Positions 53,007 to 61,700 are shown, counted from the stretch's first letter. The stretch: DNA of 64,000 nucleotides from Peptococcaceae bacterium (GCA_022797295.1 JAAWKH010000003.1:25794-89793); one strand, 5' to 3'. Notes: generated by a model from the letters alone, not told the origin. Made by a program: numbers and translations.

Positions 53007-53807
53007 ATGGCAAAGAAAAATGATAAAAGCAGTAAGACTGCTCATGTGCTTAATTTGATTACTTCACCAGCTGAAAAAGCCGCTCAAAAGGCTGCGGCGG
53101 AGGCGGAAACTAATCTGCCGGAGGTGGACGAGACTACTGATTCCTCTGCCGCTGGTTTTGCCAGCGAGGCGGCCGAGGCGGCGGCTGTCAATCAGCAGGC
53201 GGCTCAGGTGCATCAACCGTTGATTCCGCCAATTTTGCAGGTTGCACATCGGCATGATGAGTCTTTGGCGGAGCAAATCCGCGGCGCGCTAGAGGAAGAA
53301 TTGGCCCCAGAGCTGGCCGAGGCGGCGGCTATTCAACAGCCCACGCCACAGCCAAAGGCCGCGCCGGAACCTGAGCCGGCTCCCGTGCAGGAACCGGAAC
53401 CGCTACCAGTGCAGCCTGAGCCTGCGCCAATGCCGCAGCCAGCTCCAGAGCCTGAGCAGCCGCAGTTCAAGCTGCCGGCTTCAGCTATTGTTTCCTCTTT
53501 CACCATTCCAGAGCCGCCGCCGTTGCCGCCGCTGGATGAGGAATTGAGCTTTGTTAATGTAATGCAAATGTTGGTGGATAGCATGGCGCCACGTTATATC
53601 GAAAATTTTGGCCTTTGCAGCTGCACGCGCTGTTTGGAGGATGTGAAGGCTTTGGCGCTGACCAATCTGGGCCCGAAATATACCGTGTTCCGCGCTTCTG
53701 AGCGGGTGCCAATGCTGACGGTTTATGAAAAGCGTTACGCCAGTCAGGTTGCGGCGGAGCTTACCAAAGCTTGCAATGTGGTGAAAGCTAATCCGCGGCA
53801 TCGTTAG
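53007..53807 (+). CDS. ComFB-domain protein with Pro/Ala-rich linker
   Basis: The 266-residue protein starts one base after the ParA stop. Residues 1-110 are Ala/Glu-rich and probably helical, 110-165 are a Pro-Glu-Pro linker, and 175-262 are a ComFB domain (FVNVMQMLVDSMAPRYIENFG, CTRCLEDVKALALTNLGPKYTVF). ComFB proteins have recently been described as cyclic dinucleotide receptors and affect motility or competence. Tight coupling to ParA suggests that ParA localises it. The CxxC pair in the domain is typical of the family. Confidence 0.85.
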   Translation: MAKKNDKSSKTAHVLNLITSPAEKAAQKAAAEAETNLPEVDETTDSSAAGFASEAAEAAAVNQQAAQVHQPLIPPILQVAHRHDESLAEQIRGALEEELAPELAEAAAIQQPTPQPKAAPEPEPAPVQEPEPLPVQPEPAPMPQPAPEPEQPQFKLPASAIVSSFTIPEPPPLPPLDEELSFVNVMQMLVDSMAPRYIENFGLCSCTRCLEDVKALALTNLGPKYTVFRASERVPMLTVYEKRYASQVAAELTKACNVVKANPRHR

Positions 53808-53909
53808 GGTGCTTCCGGGTTTTGTCGAATATTTTGCATTGTGTTGCTTGACCAAATTTAGTATAATTAAATATGTAAATTGATAAAAATGCAGGGAGGC
53901 TTTGATAAA

Positions 53910-54641
53910 ATGGAGGTAGATCTGTTAAATTGTAACAAGGCAGATATTTATTCAGCCTCTGGGCCGTTGTTGTGCAACGCCAGGGTGCATTGGGATTCCG
54001 CTGGTTTTTATTTGCTGCTGGAGGTTCCTGCTGACTTTCCACTGGATGAGGAAGCGGAATATCCGATCCTTTTTTACGACCCGGCCGCCGGTTTGGTGCA
54101 CAGCCATTGCAAGCTGAAAGCCCACAGCAAAACGGAGGATGGGGATTTGGCCCTTTCCTGCACAGTTTTGGATGTTATCCAAACCATTCAGCGTCGGCAG
54201 GATTTGAAAGTGCCGGCCACTGCTCAGATTGAGGTTTCTGTGGTGGCAATGCCGCGGGCGGCTCACGATAAGCAGGTGCCGCTGGTTTCGGAAATTGCAG
54301 TTTCGGTAACTAACTCTCTTGATGAGGATGAACAGGATTTGTTGCCGCCCAAAAATGCTTCTTTTACGGCGCTTACCCAAAATCTGAGCGCTGGCGGCGT
54401 TTATTTCATTTGTCCTTATGCTTTGCCGGTGGATACCGAAGTGCGTTTTGAGCTGCACGAGGGGCCCAAGCCTATTGAACTTACGGCAGTGGTTTTGCGC
54501 ACCGAGGCTTTGCCGCCTTACAAAAAACAACCGCGCTTTGGCCACGGTTGCCGTTTTATCAACCTGAAGCCGGTGGCGGAATCTGGCCTGCGCAGCTACA
54601 TTTTCCGTTGCCAACGTAATATGCGGCAGCGTCGCTTTTAA
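53910..54641 (+). CDS. PilZ-domain protein 1
   Basis: The ATG at 53910 follows GGGAGGCTTTGATAAA. The 243-residue protein has an N-terminal YcgR-like beta domain (about 1-85), then a PilZ domain starting at RRQDLKVPA and containing NLSAGGVYF. The first c-di-GMP motif, usually RxxxR, reads R-x-x-x-K, so affinity may be altered; the second ([D/N]xSxxG) is intact. It likely couples c-di-GMP to motility or surface behaviour. It has its own promoter-like region after comFB. Confidence 0.83.
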   Translation: MEVDLLNCNKADIYSASGPLLCNARVHWDSAGFYLLLEVPADFPLDEEAEYPILFYDPAAGLVHSHCKLKAHSKTEDGDLALSCTVLDVIQTIQRRQDLKVPATAQIEVSVVAMPRAAHDKQVPLVSEIAVSVTNSLDEDEQDLLPPKNASFTALTQNLSAGGVYFICPYALPVDTEVRFELHEGPKPIELTAVVLRTEALPPYKKQPRFGHGCRFINLKPVAESGLRSYIFRCQRNMRQRRF

Positions 54642-54664
54642 GTGAATATTACCTACTAATATTA

Positions 54665-54702
54665 AAAGACCACCAGCAAATGCCAGGTGGTCTTTTAATA
54701 TG
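54665..54702. terminator. Bidirectional terminator between the PilZ genes
   Basis: AAAAGACCACC pairs with GGTGGTCTTTT around AGCAAATGCCA. Confidence 0.85.
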
Positions 54703-54713
54703 TTTAGACTGAA

Positions 54714-55301
54714 TTAGTGTGGATGTAGCTGGATGGAAAAAACGCTTTTGCGAATTAGCGAATCCTCATCGTCGGTTAAATCCACAAATTTGGTTGCATA
54801 AAGTTGTTCTGGGTAGTTGCTGGGCAGGGGCCGCAGCACGGAGGCTTTCACCAGCAGGGGCGGCTCCATAACCGGCAACACCAACTCGATTGTTTCGCCA
54901 CATTCCAGCGGCAGATTACTGCGCAGGGCAATGCCGCCGCTACTTAAATCGTGGCTGATAAACTTATGCTGCCCTTGCCAGCTGCCGCCGCTTACAGGGA
55001 ACATTATACTTTCAAAAGCGGTGCGCACGCGCAGGTTTTTGCGGGCCTCCGCGCCCAGGCGTTTGCCAGGTTCCACCAGCAGACGGTCTGCCGCGTGGTT
55101 TACAATCGTGCCCTCCATTGCCAAATCATTGTCAATATCAATCAAAGTTATTTTTTGCTGAATGGAGAGAGCGGTGGATGGCATACCAGGCTCATAGGTT
55201 TGGATTAGCAAATTAAATGGTTTTTCATCAGCTGGGCTTTCTAAATGCGCTATGGCAATCGGCCGGTGCTCAGCGTCAGAAATTAAAAAACGACGTTCCA
55301 T
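54714..55301 (-). CDS. PilZ-domain protein 2 (YcgR-like)
   Basis: The 195-residue protein has an N-terminal YcgR-type domain (about 1-83, ending DRLLVEPGKRLGAEA) and a PilZ domain with RKNLRVR (RxxxR intact) and DLSSGGIALRS (DxSxxG intact). It should bind c-di-GMP; YcgR-class proteins slow the flagellar motor or affect secretion. It is convergent with PilZ protein 1 and precedes the ylqH/ylqG-like genes on the same strand direction. GGAGGATATTTTTT precedes the ATG. Confidence 0.87.
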   Translation of the reverse strand: MERRFLISDAEHRPIAIAHLESPADEKPFNLLIQTYEPGMPSTALSIQQKITLIDIDNDLAMEGTIVNHAADRLLVEPGKRLGAEARKNLRVRTAFESIMFPVSGGSWQGQHKFISHDLSSGGIALRSNLPLECGETIELVLPVMEPPLLVKASVLRPLPSNYPEQLYATKFVDLTDDEDSLIRKSVFSIQLHPH

Positions 55302-55327
55302 AAAAAATATCCTCCTCCAATTAGGCC

Positions 55328-55753
55328 CTATTTTTCAGTGCTAATGTGCAGCGGGTCGGCGGTTTCAGGTTGGGTGTTTTCCGCAGTTGGTTCAGTAGGC
55401 TCGGCGTTTTCGGCGGCCTCGGCGGTTTGTCGGGCGGCGGCCAGGGCTTGCTCGCGGTCGCGCCGGGCTTTATCCGGGTCGTTCGGGTCAAAATTCAAAA
55501 AGTAAACGTAAATTTCCACGATGGCCTGAAAAAGCGCGTCGGGAATTTGCTGGCCCAGCTGCAACTGGGAAAGCATTGTGGCTAAGGAGTTGTCCTCGTA
55601 AACGGGCACGTTGTTGTCTGCGGCCACTTCCAAAATCTTTTCCGCCAGATAGCCCATGCCAGAGGCTACCACAATGGGGGCGGTGTTGGCGCTGCCGTCG
55701 TAGCGCAGGGCCACGGCGCGGCCGGCGGGGTTGGGTGTGTTATATCTGGACAT
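55328..55753 (-). CDS. FlhB C-terminal-like (YlqH/EscU-type) protein
   Basis: The 141-residue protein matches the cytoplasmic export-gate domain of FlhB/EscU: AVALRYDGSANTAPIVVASGMGYLAEKILEVAADNNVPVYED, then LQLGQQIPDALFQAIVEIYVYF. It lacks the membrane part and the NPTH autocleavage site, as in B. subtilis YlqH. The last 45 residues are a Glu/Ala/Thr-rich tail. It overlaps the YlqG-like gene by 14 bases. Its role in flagellar export is unclear. Confidence 0.88.
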   Translation of the reverse strand: MSRYNTPNPAGRAVALRYDGSANTAPIVVASGMGYLAEKILEVAADNNVPVYEDNSLATMLSQLQLGQQIPDALFQAIVEIYVYFLNFDPNDPDKARRDREQALAAARQTAEAAENAEPTEPTAENTQPETADPLHISTEK

Positions 55754-57179
55754 TCAGGCTGTTCTCTCCTTCCACAATTTTGGGAAACACGGCGGAAAGG
55801 GTCAGCGGCTGTTGCATTTGCACCACTTGAATTTCCTGTGGGCGCAGACCGTTTTCCGTTAAAATACGGCTCATTTCAGTTTGAATTATCTTGGAAAAGG
55901 TGGCCGCTTGTTCCGGGCAGGAAACTAAAATTTCCACTTCGTCGCCGCGGCTGGCCAGCACGATGTCAAAAAAACCTAATCCTTGCACATCCAGCTTAAA
56001 GAGCACGCGGAAAGTGTTATCTCGCCGCCCGCCGCCCTTGTGTAGATTGTCCTCAGCGTCAGGGTCAACCCAAAGCTCCGAGAACATCATTTTGCCTTGC
56101 CATTCGGCTGGGATTAGCAGGTGTTGCAACGGCATATAAACGCTTTCATTAATCAGCAAAGCCCGCACAATTTCCTTAAAAGCGTCTTGCGCTTCTGGGC
56201 CTCCCTCGCCACGCAGGGCTTTGGCGGCGATTTGGGCTAGCTGGTTGGCAAACTCGTTTTGTTTGGCCGCCTGCATAAAATCGCTGTTTTTGATAAAGTT
56301 CAGCAGGGTTTCCGGCGTTAAGGCGCCCAGGCGTTGCTTTAGGGCGTTGTGTCCAGTCAGTTGATTAAAGGATTGCAACAGTCCCTCCTTGGAACCGTTT
56401 TCATAGCGGGAAATATCCAGGGCCAGCTGGGAAATTAAGCTGCGAGAGGCTCCCATATCATGCGTTTGTTCGGTGTAGTTGGCTAAAAAGCTTAATATTT
56501 TGCCTTGCAACAGCTTCAGGGCTCCGGCGCGGTCGCCTGCGGCAAATTGCTCGCCTAGCTGTTGGGCCAGCCCCATCAGCTGGTTGCTGTAGCTGGCTGG
56601 AATTTGACGGCTAATGTTGGTTAGGGTGCGCAACAGATTGCCCTCAATGTGGCGGGAGGAAGTGAAATCGCTGTAGCGCTTCAAAAATTGCAGTATATCG
56701 CCCTTGATGGTGTCCGATTGGCTTTGGGCATAGGCTTCACGCAGCAGCGAGAACAGCGGCCCGGTGAAACGTTGGCCATCGCTCAGCTGTTGCTTTAGGA
56801 ATTGCGCCAGCTGTTTTTCATCCAGCGGCAGCATTTTCAGCAACTGGCTCATCTCGCCGGCAATTCCCTGCTGCATACCGGAAGCCACCACGGATTTGTA
56901 TTCCAGCATCATCTGAGCCAGGATGCGGCTTAAATCCGGCGTGCCGCGCAACTTTTGCATAAAAGCTTGGAAGTTGCTGTCATAGCGCAGGGCCTTGCCG
57001 GGGCCGGTGGAATCGCCAGAGGTTTGCTGCTCGGTGCGGTTGTCTGGCCGGCTTACGCGGTCCAGGCTTGGCGCGTTTTGGATGTTGGTGTTGGCGCCAG
57101 GGTTGCTGGGCAGCTGGCGGTTAATGTTCGAGGTATCTTGCCCCGGTACGGGGTTGGTTACGCCCATCAAGTTTGCCAT
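55740..57179 (-). CDS. YlqG/FliK-like protein
   Basis: I use the ATG 57177-57179; the longer frame starts at TTG 57200. The 479-residue protein has a low-complexity Asn/Pro/Gln N-terminus, a helical middle (about 70-360), and a C-terminal domain (FRVLFKLDVQGLGFFDIVLASRGDEVEILVSCPEQAATFSKIIQTEMSRILTENG) that resembles the FliK C-terminal or YlqG fold. Such genes precede ylqH in Firmicutes near flagellar operons. No other flagellar genes are within the window. A role in export substrate control is inferred. Confidence 0.72.
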   Translation of the reverse strand: MANLMGVTNPVPGQDTSNINRQLPSNPGANTNIQNAPSLDRVSRPDNRTEQQTSGDSTGPGKALRYDSNFQAFMQKLRGTPDLSRILAQMMLEYKSVVASGMQQGIAGEMSQLLKMLPLDEKQLAQFLKQQLSDGQRFTGPLFSLLREAYAQSQSDTIKGDILQFLKRYSDFTSSRHIEGNLLRTLTNISRQIPASYSNQLMGLAQQLGEQFAAGDRAGALKLLQGKILSFLANYTEQTHDMGASRSLISQLALDISRYENGSKEGLLQSFNQLTGHNALKQRLGALTPETLLNFIKNSDFMQAAKQNEFANQLAQIAAKALRGEGGPEAQDAFKEIVRALLINESVYMPLQHLLIPAEWQGKMMFSELWVDPDAEDNLHKGGGRRDNTFRVLFKLDVQGLGFFDIVLASRGDEVEILVSCPEQAATFSKIIQTEMSRILTENGLRPQEIQVVQMQQPLTLSAVFPKIVEGENSLNVQI

Positions 57180-57324
57180 TGCTGACACACTCTCTTTCAA
57201 TTCAAAATATTAGTTAATTTTACGGTCAAAAGCATTGAAATATATCCTTAATATATAATTATATAATGTTAGGCGGCAATATGCAAGGGTTAATGGGCGA
57301 AAAATACAAAATGTTCTGAAATAA

Positions 57325-57358
57325 AAAGGATAGACGCTTGATTTATCGTCTATCCTTT
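57325..57358 (-). terminator. Terminator of the relB-yoeB operon
   Basis: AAAGGATAGACG pairs perfectly with CGTCTATCCTTT, then a T-rich tract on the minus strand. Confidence 0.85.
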
Positions 57359-57366
57359 GGCTATAT

Positions 57367-57627
57367 TTAGTTGTAATGCCCTCGGCAAGACAATATTTCA
57401 ATCACACCATTATTAATACGATAAACCAGCCGATTGGTATCGTCAATGCGGCGGCTCCAAAATCCGCTTAAATCGCCGCGCAAAGGCTCCGGTTTGCCGA
57501 TACCGCTGAAAGGGTCGCGTGCAATATCGCGTAATAAGGCATTTATACGCTTTATAGTTTTTTTATCCAGGGATTGCCAATATAAGTAATCCTCCCAAGC
57601 CTTATTTTGAAATAACAGATTATTCAT
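57367..57627 (-). CDS. yoeB: YoeB/Txe-type mRNA interferase toxin
   Basis: The 86-residue protein starts at an ATG overlapping the antitoxin stop. It contains the YoeB pattern: FQNKAWEDYLYWQSLDKKTIKRINALLRDI, then PFSGIGKPEPLRGDLSGFWSRRIDDTNRLVYRI, and the C-terminal SCRGHYN. The Glu, Arg and His of the active site are present. YoeB cleaves mRNA at the ribosomal A-site. It is the second gene of a two-gene operon. Confidence 0.93.
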   Translation of the reverse strand: MNNLLFQNKAWEDYLYWQSLDKKTIKRINALLRDIARDPFSGIGKPEPLRGDLSGFWSRRIDDTNRLVYRINNGVIEILSCRGHYN

Positions 57628-57892
57628 TTTCCATAGCTTCCAATTCAATTAAAGTTTTTTTCACGCCTAGCCCTGCGTTCAACTCGGCCACGCCTTGGCG
57701 TAAAATGCTCATATTGGGTTCAGAAAAAAACGGGTCATAGGAAACTTCAAAGGGAATGGCGTGTTCGCGGGTCATTTTTTTGGCAAATATGGTGAAAGCA
57801 GTGGTCATATTCATTCCCAATTCCTGACAAGTAAGTTCCATATTTTTCTTTAATTCTTCATCCATCCGAATACTGATTGTTGTTTGAGCCAT
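57620..57892 (-). CDS. relB: RelB/DinJ-family antitoxin
   Basis: The 90-residue protein has an N-terminal ribbon-helix-helix (TTISIRMDEELKKNMELTCQELGMNMTTAFTIFAKKM) and a C-terminal toxin-binding segment. It neutralises the YoeB-type toxin and represses the operon. The unusual RelB/DinJ with YoeB combination (YoeB normally pairs with Phd/YefM) is common in Firmicutes. The promoter, TTGACA (57953-57948), 17 bases, TATAAT (57930-57925), is about 30 bases upstream. Confidence 0.9.
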   Translation of the reverse strand: MAQTTISIRMDEELKKNMELTCQELGMNMTTAFTIFAKKMTREHAIPFEVSYDPFFSEPNMSILRQGVAELNAGLGVKKTLIELEAMENE

Positions 57893-57924
57893 AAAAGACG
57901 CCTCCTTTATTTTAACTTAATACA

Positions 57925-57953
57925 ATTATAATACATTGTTCCGCCTTTGTCAA
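57925..57953 (-). promoter_or_regulatory. Promoter of relB-yoeB
   Basis: Minus strand TTGACA, 17-base spacer, TATAAT; near-perfect sigma-A promoter. Confidence 0.8.
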
Positions 57954-58004
57954 TATGCTGTATGCCTTTATTTGCTTAGCCAGCAATTCTTTGGCTGTTA
58001 GGCA

Positions 58005-58033
58005 TTGACAATGGCGGCGGGAAGTAGTATAAT
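58005..58033 (+). promoter_or_regulatory. Promoter of antisense RNA F
   Basis: TTGACA (58005-58010), 17-base spacer, TATAAT (58028-58033). Confidence 0.8.
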
Positions 58034-58039
58034 GATATT

Positions 58040-58119
58040 ATAAATGTGTGAAAATGTTGTTGCCTGTTTGGACAACAAAAAAGTAAAACCCTCTTAGTTG
58101 CCGCTAGAGGGTTTTTACT
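58040..58119 (+). ncRNA. Predicted antisense (antitoxin-like) RNA F
   Basis: It starts after the promoter, contains a GTTGT/ACAAC hairpin with loop TGCCTGTTTGG, and ends in the AAACCCTC/GAGGGTTT terminator (58083-58118). The CCTGTT of its loop is complementary to AACAGG just upstream of the ribosome site of peptide F. The peptide mRNA has a matching GTTGTC/GACAAC hairpin. Confidence 0.5.
58083..58118. terminator. Terminator of locus F
   Basis: GTAAAACCCTC pairs with GAGGGTTTTTAC, with A- and T-runs on each side, so it can serve both strands. Confidence 0.8.
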
Positions 58120-58182
58120 TATCTGGTTCCACAATCGACGGAGACCTGTCGAGGCTGGTTGGTTCTATTTACCGCCGTTCAG

Positions 58183-58275
58183 TCATTTGATGATGAAGTA
58201 AGCCAGCGTGCTGCCGATTGCCAGGCTAATTGCATCAACCATAACGGTGATAACTATGTGTGAAAAAGTTGTCAC
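58183..58275 (-). CDS. Small hydrophobic peptide F (type I toxin-like)
   Basis: The GTG at 58273-58275 follows GGAAGGAGGGAAAATACA. The 30-residue peptide contains HIVITVMVDAISLAIGSTLA and ends AYFIIK. It resembles the one-helix peptides found beside antisense RNAs in Firmicutes. CCCT upstream can pair with AGGG of the ribosome site, with an inner CCTG/CAGG stem. The promoter is weak: TACAAT (58330-58325) with a TG extension. Toxicity inferred. Confidence 0.55.
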   Translation of the reverse strand: MTTFSHIVITVMVDAISLAIGSTLAYFIIK

Positions 58276-58397
58276 TGTATTTTCCCTCCTTCCTGTTGTC
58301 AGGCGTAGGGTGGACAACATAATAATTGTAGCATAAGATATTGGAAAAAGCTAGATAATTAGATGAATTATAAGAAAAACAGATCGCTGTATAGGCA

Positions 58398-58426
58398 TTG
58401 ACAGATATTACCAAATGATGTAAAAT
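58398..58426 (+). promoter_or_regulatory. Promoter of peptide locus G
   Basis: TTGACA (58398-58403), 17-base spacer, TAAAAT (58421-58426). Confidence 0.75.
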
Positions 58427-58471
58427 AGTGCTTACAGATGAAGTTGGAAATGGCAAGCGGTTCGTCAATAT

Positions 58472-58486
58472 CCTCCTGAAAGGAGG
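58472..58486 (+). promoter_or_regulatory. Shine-Dalgarno-sequestering hairpin of peptide G
   Basis: CCTCC (58472-58476) pairs with GGAGG (58482-58486), the ribosome site, across TGAAA. Confidence 0.65.
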
Positions 58487-58493
58487 TGAGACT

Positions 58494-58586
58494 ATGCCAA
58501 TACGGATAACGTTCCACGTTGGGGCTTTTACAGTCACAATAGAACTGAAACGTACACATAAAAAGAACCGCCACTCCGACAAGTAG
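58494..58586 (+). CDS. Small basic peptide G
   Basis: The 30-residue peptide starts MPIRITFHVGAFTVTIEL and ends with a His/Lys/Arg-rich tail. Unlike A-F it is a beta-prone amphipathic peptide, not a clear membrane helix. I recall similar MxIxFHxGxFTVT peptides in gut Firmicutes without known function. AAAGGAGGTGAGACT precedes the ATG, with the site in a hairpin. The stop lies in the shared terminator. Convergent RNA and inverted leader match the other loci. Confidence 0.65.
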   Translation: MPIRITFHVGAFTVTIELKRTHKKNRHSDK

Positions 58587-58653
58587 CGGTTCTTAAGAAC
58601 TAAAATTTTTAAGAATTGAAACTAGACGAGCTGCCGTTGTTACGACTTCATCT
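58560..58653 (-). ncRNA. Predicted antisense (antitoxin-like) RNA G
   Basis: The minus-strand promoter is TTGACA (58689-58684), 18 bases, TATAAT (58665-58660). The RNA starts with the shared leader and ends at the hairpin 58562-58594, overlapping the last 27 bases of peptide G. Confidence 0.6.
58562..58594. terminator. Shared terminator of locus G
   Basis: AAGAACCGC pairs with GCGGTTCTT; includes the end of the peptide G reading frame. Confidence 0.8.
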
Positions 58654-58692
58654 GTTTATATTATAACGCAATAAGATTGCTTTTGTCAAGCA

Positions 58693-58732
58693 AAAAAACC
58701 AGCCCCTCAATTTAAGGGACTGGCTTTTTTTT
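58693..58732. terminator. Bidirectional terminator of the SLH gene
   Basis: CCAG(CC)CCT pairs with AGGGACTGG, with A and T runs at both sides; ten bases after the SLH gene stop. Confidence 0.85.
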
Positions 58733-58742
58733 GTTTTTAAGC

Positions 58743-61700
58743 TTAGCTGGCGGCGTTGGGATTGCCGGTGGCGTTCCACTGCGAAGGCACGGTTACTCTA
58801 ATATCGTAACTGGTGCCTTGGCCAACTGCTGTGGTCACAATCTTCATAGTGACGTTCAGCGAGGTCTGGTTGACGTTGCTGGCTGCGTCACAAATCTGGT
58901 TGTAACAAGTGATGAATGCGCCGCTGGGAGCGTGATCCAGCTTAATTTGCAGCACCTGAGCCGGAATGTTGATTTGGTTAGGATAGCTGACGAAATCAAT
59001 GCGTCCTGCTGTTGACGGGTTGCGAGAGCTTACCAAGCTTTGGATACTTACAAAATCCGGTTGACGGTTGTTAGCGCCCAGCAGTGGGCCAGCGTCAATT
59101 TTCTGCAAGGTGGGCGGGTTGGTTTCGCGGTTTAGCCGATAAATTGGTTCAGTAAACTGAATGGTAATTTCGCCGGAAACCGTTCTGTTGTTGGAGCCTG
59201 GATCAAACTGCAATGTATGGCTGATTGTCTGAACCATTGGCGGTGTGCTGTCCACCAGGGTAACCGGGTAAATAGCGCGGAAAGCGTCGCCGGAGCCAAG
59301 CGGGCTGCGGCCCACGGCCAGGAAAGCATATTCTGCGCCGCCGGAGAGCGTCCACTTTTTGCTACAATCCACGGATTCAATGCGCAAATTCAAGCTGGCG
59401 TTGCCCTTGCCGATAATCCGGCTGCCGTCCGGGTTGGTTGCCCGGATGTAATTAGCCATATCGTCCTTGTAGGTTTGGGGAGCATAAACGTCAAACACTG
59501 AGCCGATAGAGCGGTTGTTGCTGGTAACGTCAGTGTACATTGCCTGCAAAACGCTGAAGTTATCTTTCAGATAATCGCTGGGGATATTCAGTTCCTGAGC
59601 TTCGGAGCTGGAGAACAACTCATTAAAAGGCCGCTGCAAACGGTTTACCATATTAGCGTCGTAGTTAATCAGCAGATAGTCCACATCAGCCTGGCGGTCT
59701 GCCTGAATGTTGACGATTGGGTTGTTCAAGTCCAGCGTGATAACCGGGCGCACAATTTCCTTAGTGCGGAATGTGTAAAGCTGCACTTCAGAATATACCT
59801 GACCGGCGCCTTTGATTACAAAGTAAACGTAGTAATCAGTGTCCGCTTCCAAATCTGTTACCAGAATGGGGTTCTCCGAGGAGCCCACGCTGACGTTGCC
59901 GGTTTTAATCCGTTTGTTGCCGCTGTAATTGGTTGGGGTTACAATATCCCGATAGTTCGGTTCTTCCACAATCAGTTCGCCAGCGCCGCCCTCAGTTGGC
60001 ACGTTGGCCAACTGCACTTCAGAGCCGTTTTCATCACGGGTGTTGATAACGCCGGCCGGGGCCACCACATAGTAAACGGTGCCGGTGCGGTCCAGCATTA
60101 AGTTCATATAGGCCGAAGTGTCGCCGGGTTCAAAGGTGGGGCGGCCGTTGGTAAATTTGGGCGCGCTTTGGTCGTCAAACTGTTTGTAAGGACGGAACAG
60201 AGCCGGGGTGCCAATGTCGCTGACTTCCTCTGCTTCCACCATACTTTCGTAGCTGGCGGAAACGTTGGCGGCCAAGTTGCCCAAGCTGACGGAGCTGCCG
60301 GCCATTACGGAAACCCACAAATTCATGCGCTGGCTCCAGGAGTTGCGCTCGGTCTGGTTGCCAATACGGGTGAAATGCACGGCGTATTCGTAAATGTGGC
60401 CCTCCTGCAAATCCTCATTGAGTTGCGGGAAATCATCGGAAAGGCTGATGGAGCGGTTCACGCTGCGGCCCTCAAATTTGCCGTCGGTGGTGATGGAGAA
60501 GATGAAATCATCGCCGCCCACCTGTTGCCACTCGCTGGGAGTGTCGTTTTTGCTGGCCCGTTCCCGTTTGTAAAGCTCAAAATCAGCGGAGGTGTCCAGC
60601 CACAGCAGCAAATCCCAATCTACAGAATCCTCCACGGTGGAGGTGGAAAGCGGGGTGATGGAGAATGCAATGTCGGCGTCCTTGTTTCCGTTGGTGTTGG
60701 CGTCAATAATATTATCCAACTTGGTGATGTTCAGCTGTTCCAACCAAGCCTGGGCCGCAATGGTGGTGAAGCGGGGCAGAGCCGTCACGCCCATTCGGTT
60801 GCGGTTGGTGGAAGCGTCGGTGATGTCGTGCATTTCAAAGTAGTAGGTGTTGCCGGCTGCCAGGTGCAGGGCGCTGTCTTTGTTTTCGTCATTGGTGGTG
60901 GCGAAAGTGAGAATCAGCTGACCCTCCTCCAGCTCCATTTGCACGTTGCGGTAGTCGATAACCCAATCTTCATCGTTATTGTTATCCGCAGTTCGTTCGT
61001 TCACGCGGGTGGGCAGGCGGTCGCCGGTGGACGCGCTGTAAAGCCACACGGTTTCCCGCAGCACGCCGGCCATATCATCTCTGGCTGCGTCTCTTTCCTC
61101 CGGCGTGGTTGCGTTTTTCACTGCCTCGTAAAGAGCCATAAAGCTGATGTTAGTGTCCGCGTACATAACGTTCTCGCTGAAAATCAGTTTGACGTCCGTG
61201 TTGGCATAGGGACGGCTAGCATCGTCGTTGGCAAAGCGGGTAAATTCCTGCGTCACCGTGGGCGCAATGGTGTCCTGCGTGTTGGCAGTGATTTTATGCG
61301 CTGTTTGCTCATAGTTGCCGGCGGAATCCACCGCCACATAGTAAATATCATAGGTGGTCTGCACGGTTAGGCCGGAAACGTTCATATTAAAATCAGTGTT
61401 GGCGCGGGCGGATACCCGGCCGCTTTTTAGAGCGTTCAGACCATAAGTAATCTGCATTTTGGCGTATTCACTGGACAAATCAACCTCAGTTACTTCGCCG
61501 TCGTTGTCTGGATCATCCGGGTCGCCGGTTATCTGCGGCTTGGGATATTCCGTGCCCTGGGTTACTGCCACCCAGTACACAGTACAGTTTTCATTCAAAG
61601 CGCCGATAAAGCCAATGGAGGTGGGCTGCTCGCGGTTCACGCGCAGGTCGTTCACCCATTCCGGCGGGGTTTTGTCCACCGTGGTGAAGCTCAGGCGGCG

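Larger units (their letters stand above)
58434..58655. repeat. Inverted leader repeat of locus G
   Basis: Plus 58434-58466 (ACAGATGAAGTTGGAAATGG and on to TTCGTC) and the reverse complement of 58655-58625 (ACAGATGAAGTCGTAACAACGG-like start, truncated here, on to CTCGTC) are alike over about 30 bases. They are the first bases of the two convergent transcripts. Confidence 0.8.

Noticed and set aside
58235..58582. 115-codon minus-strand frame across loci F and G
   Set aside because: It crosses a promoter and two hairpins and overlaps both better-supported peptide frames.
60168..61370. 400-codon plus-strand frame antisense to the SLH gene
   Set aside because: It mirrors the codon usage of the SLH gene, has no ribosome site or recognisable domain, and is a shadow frame.
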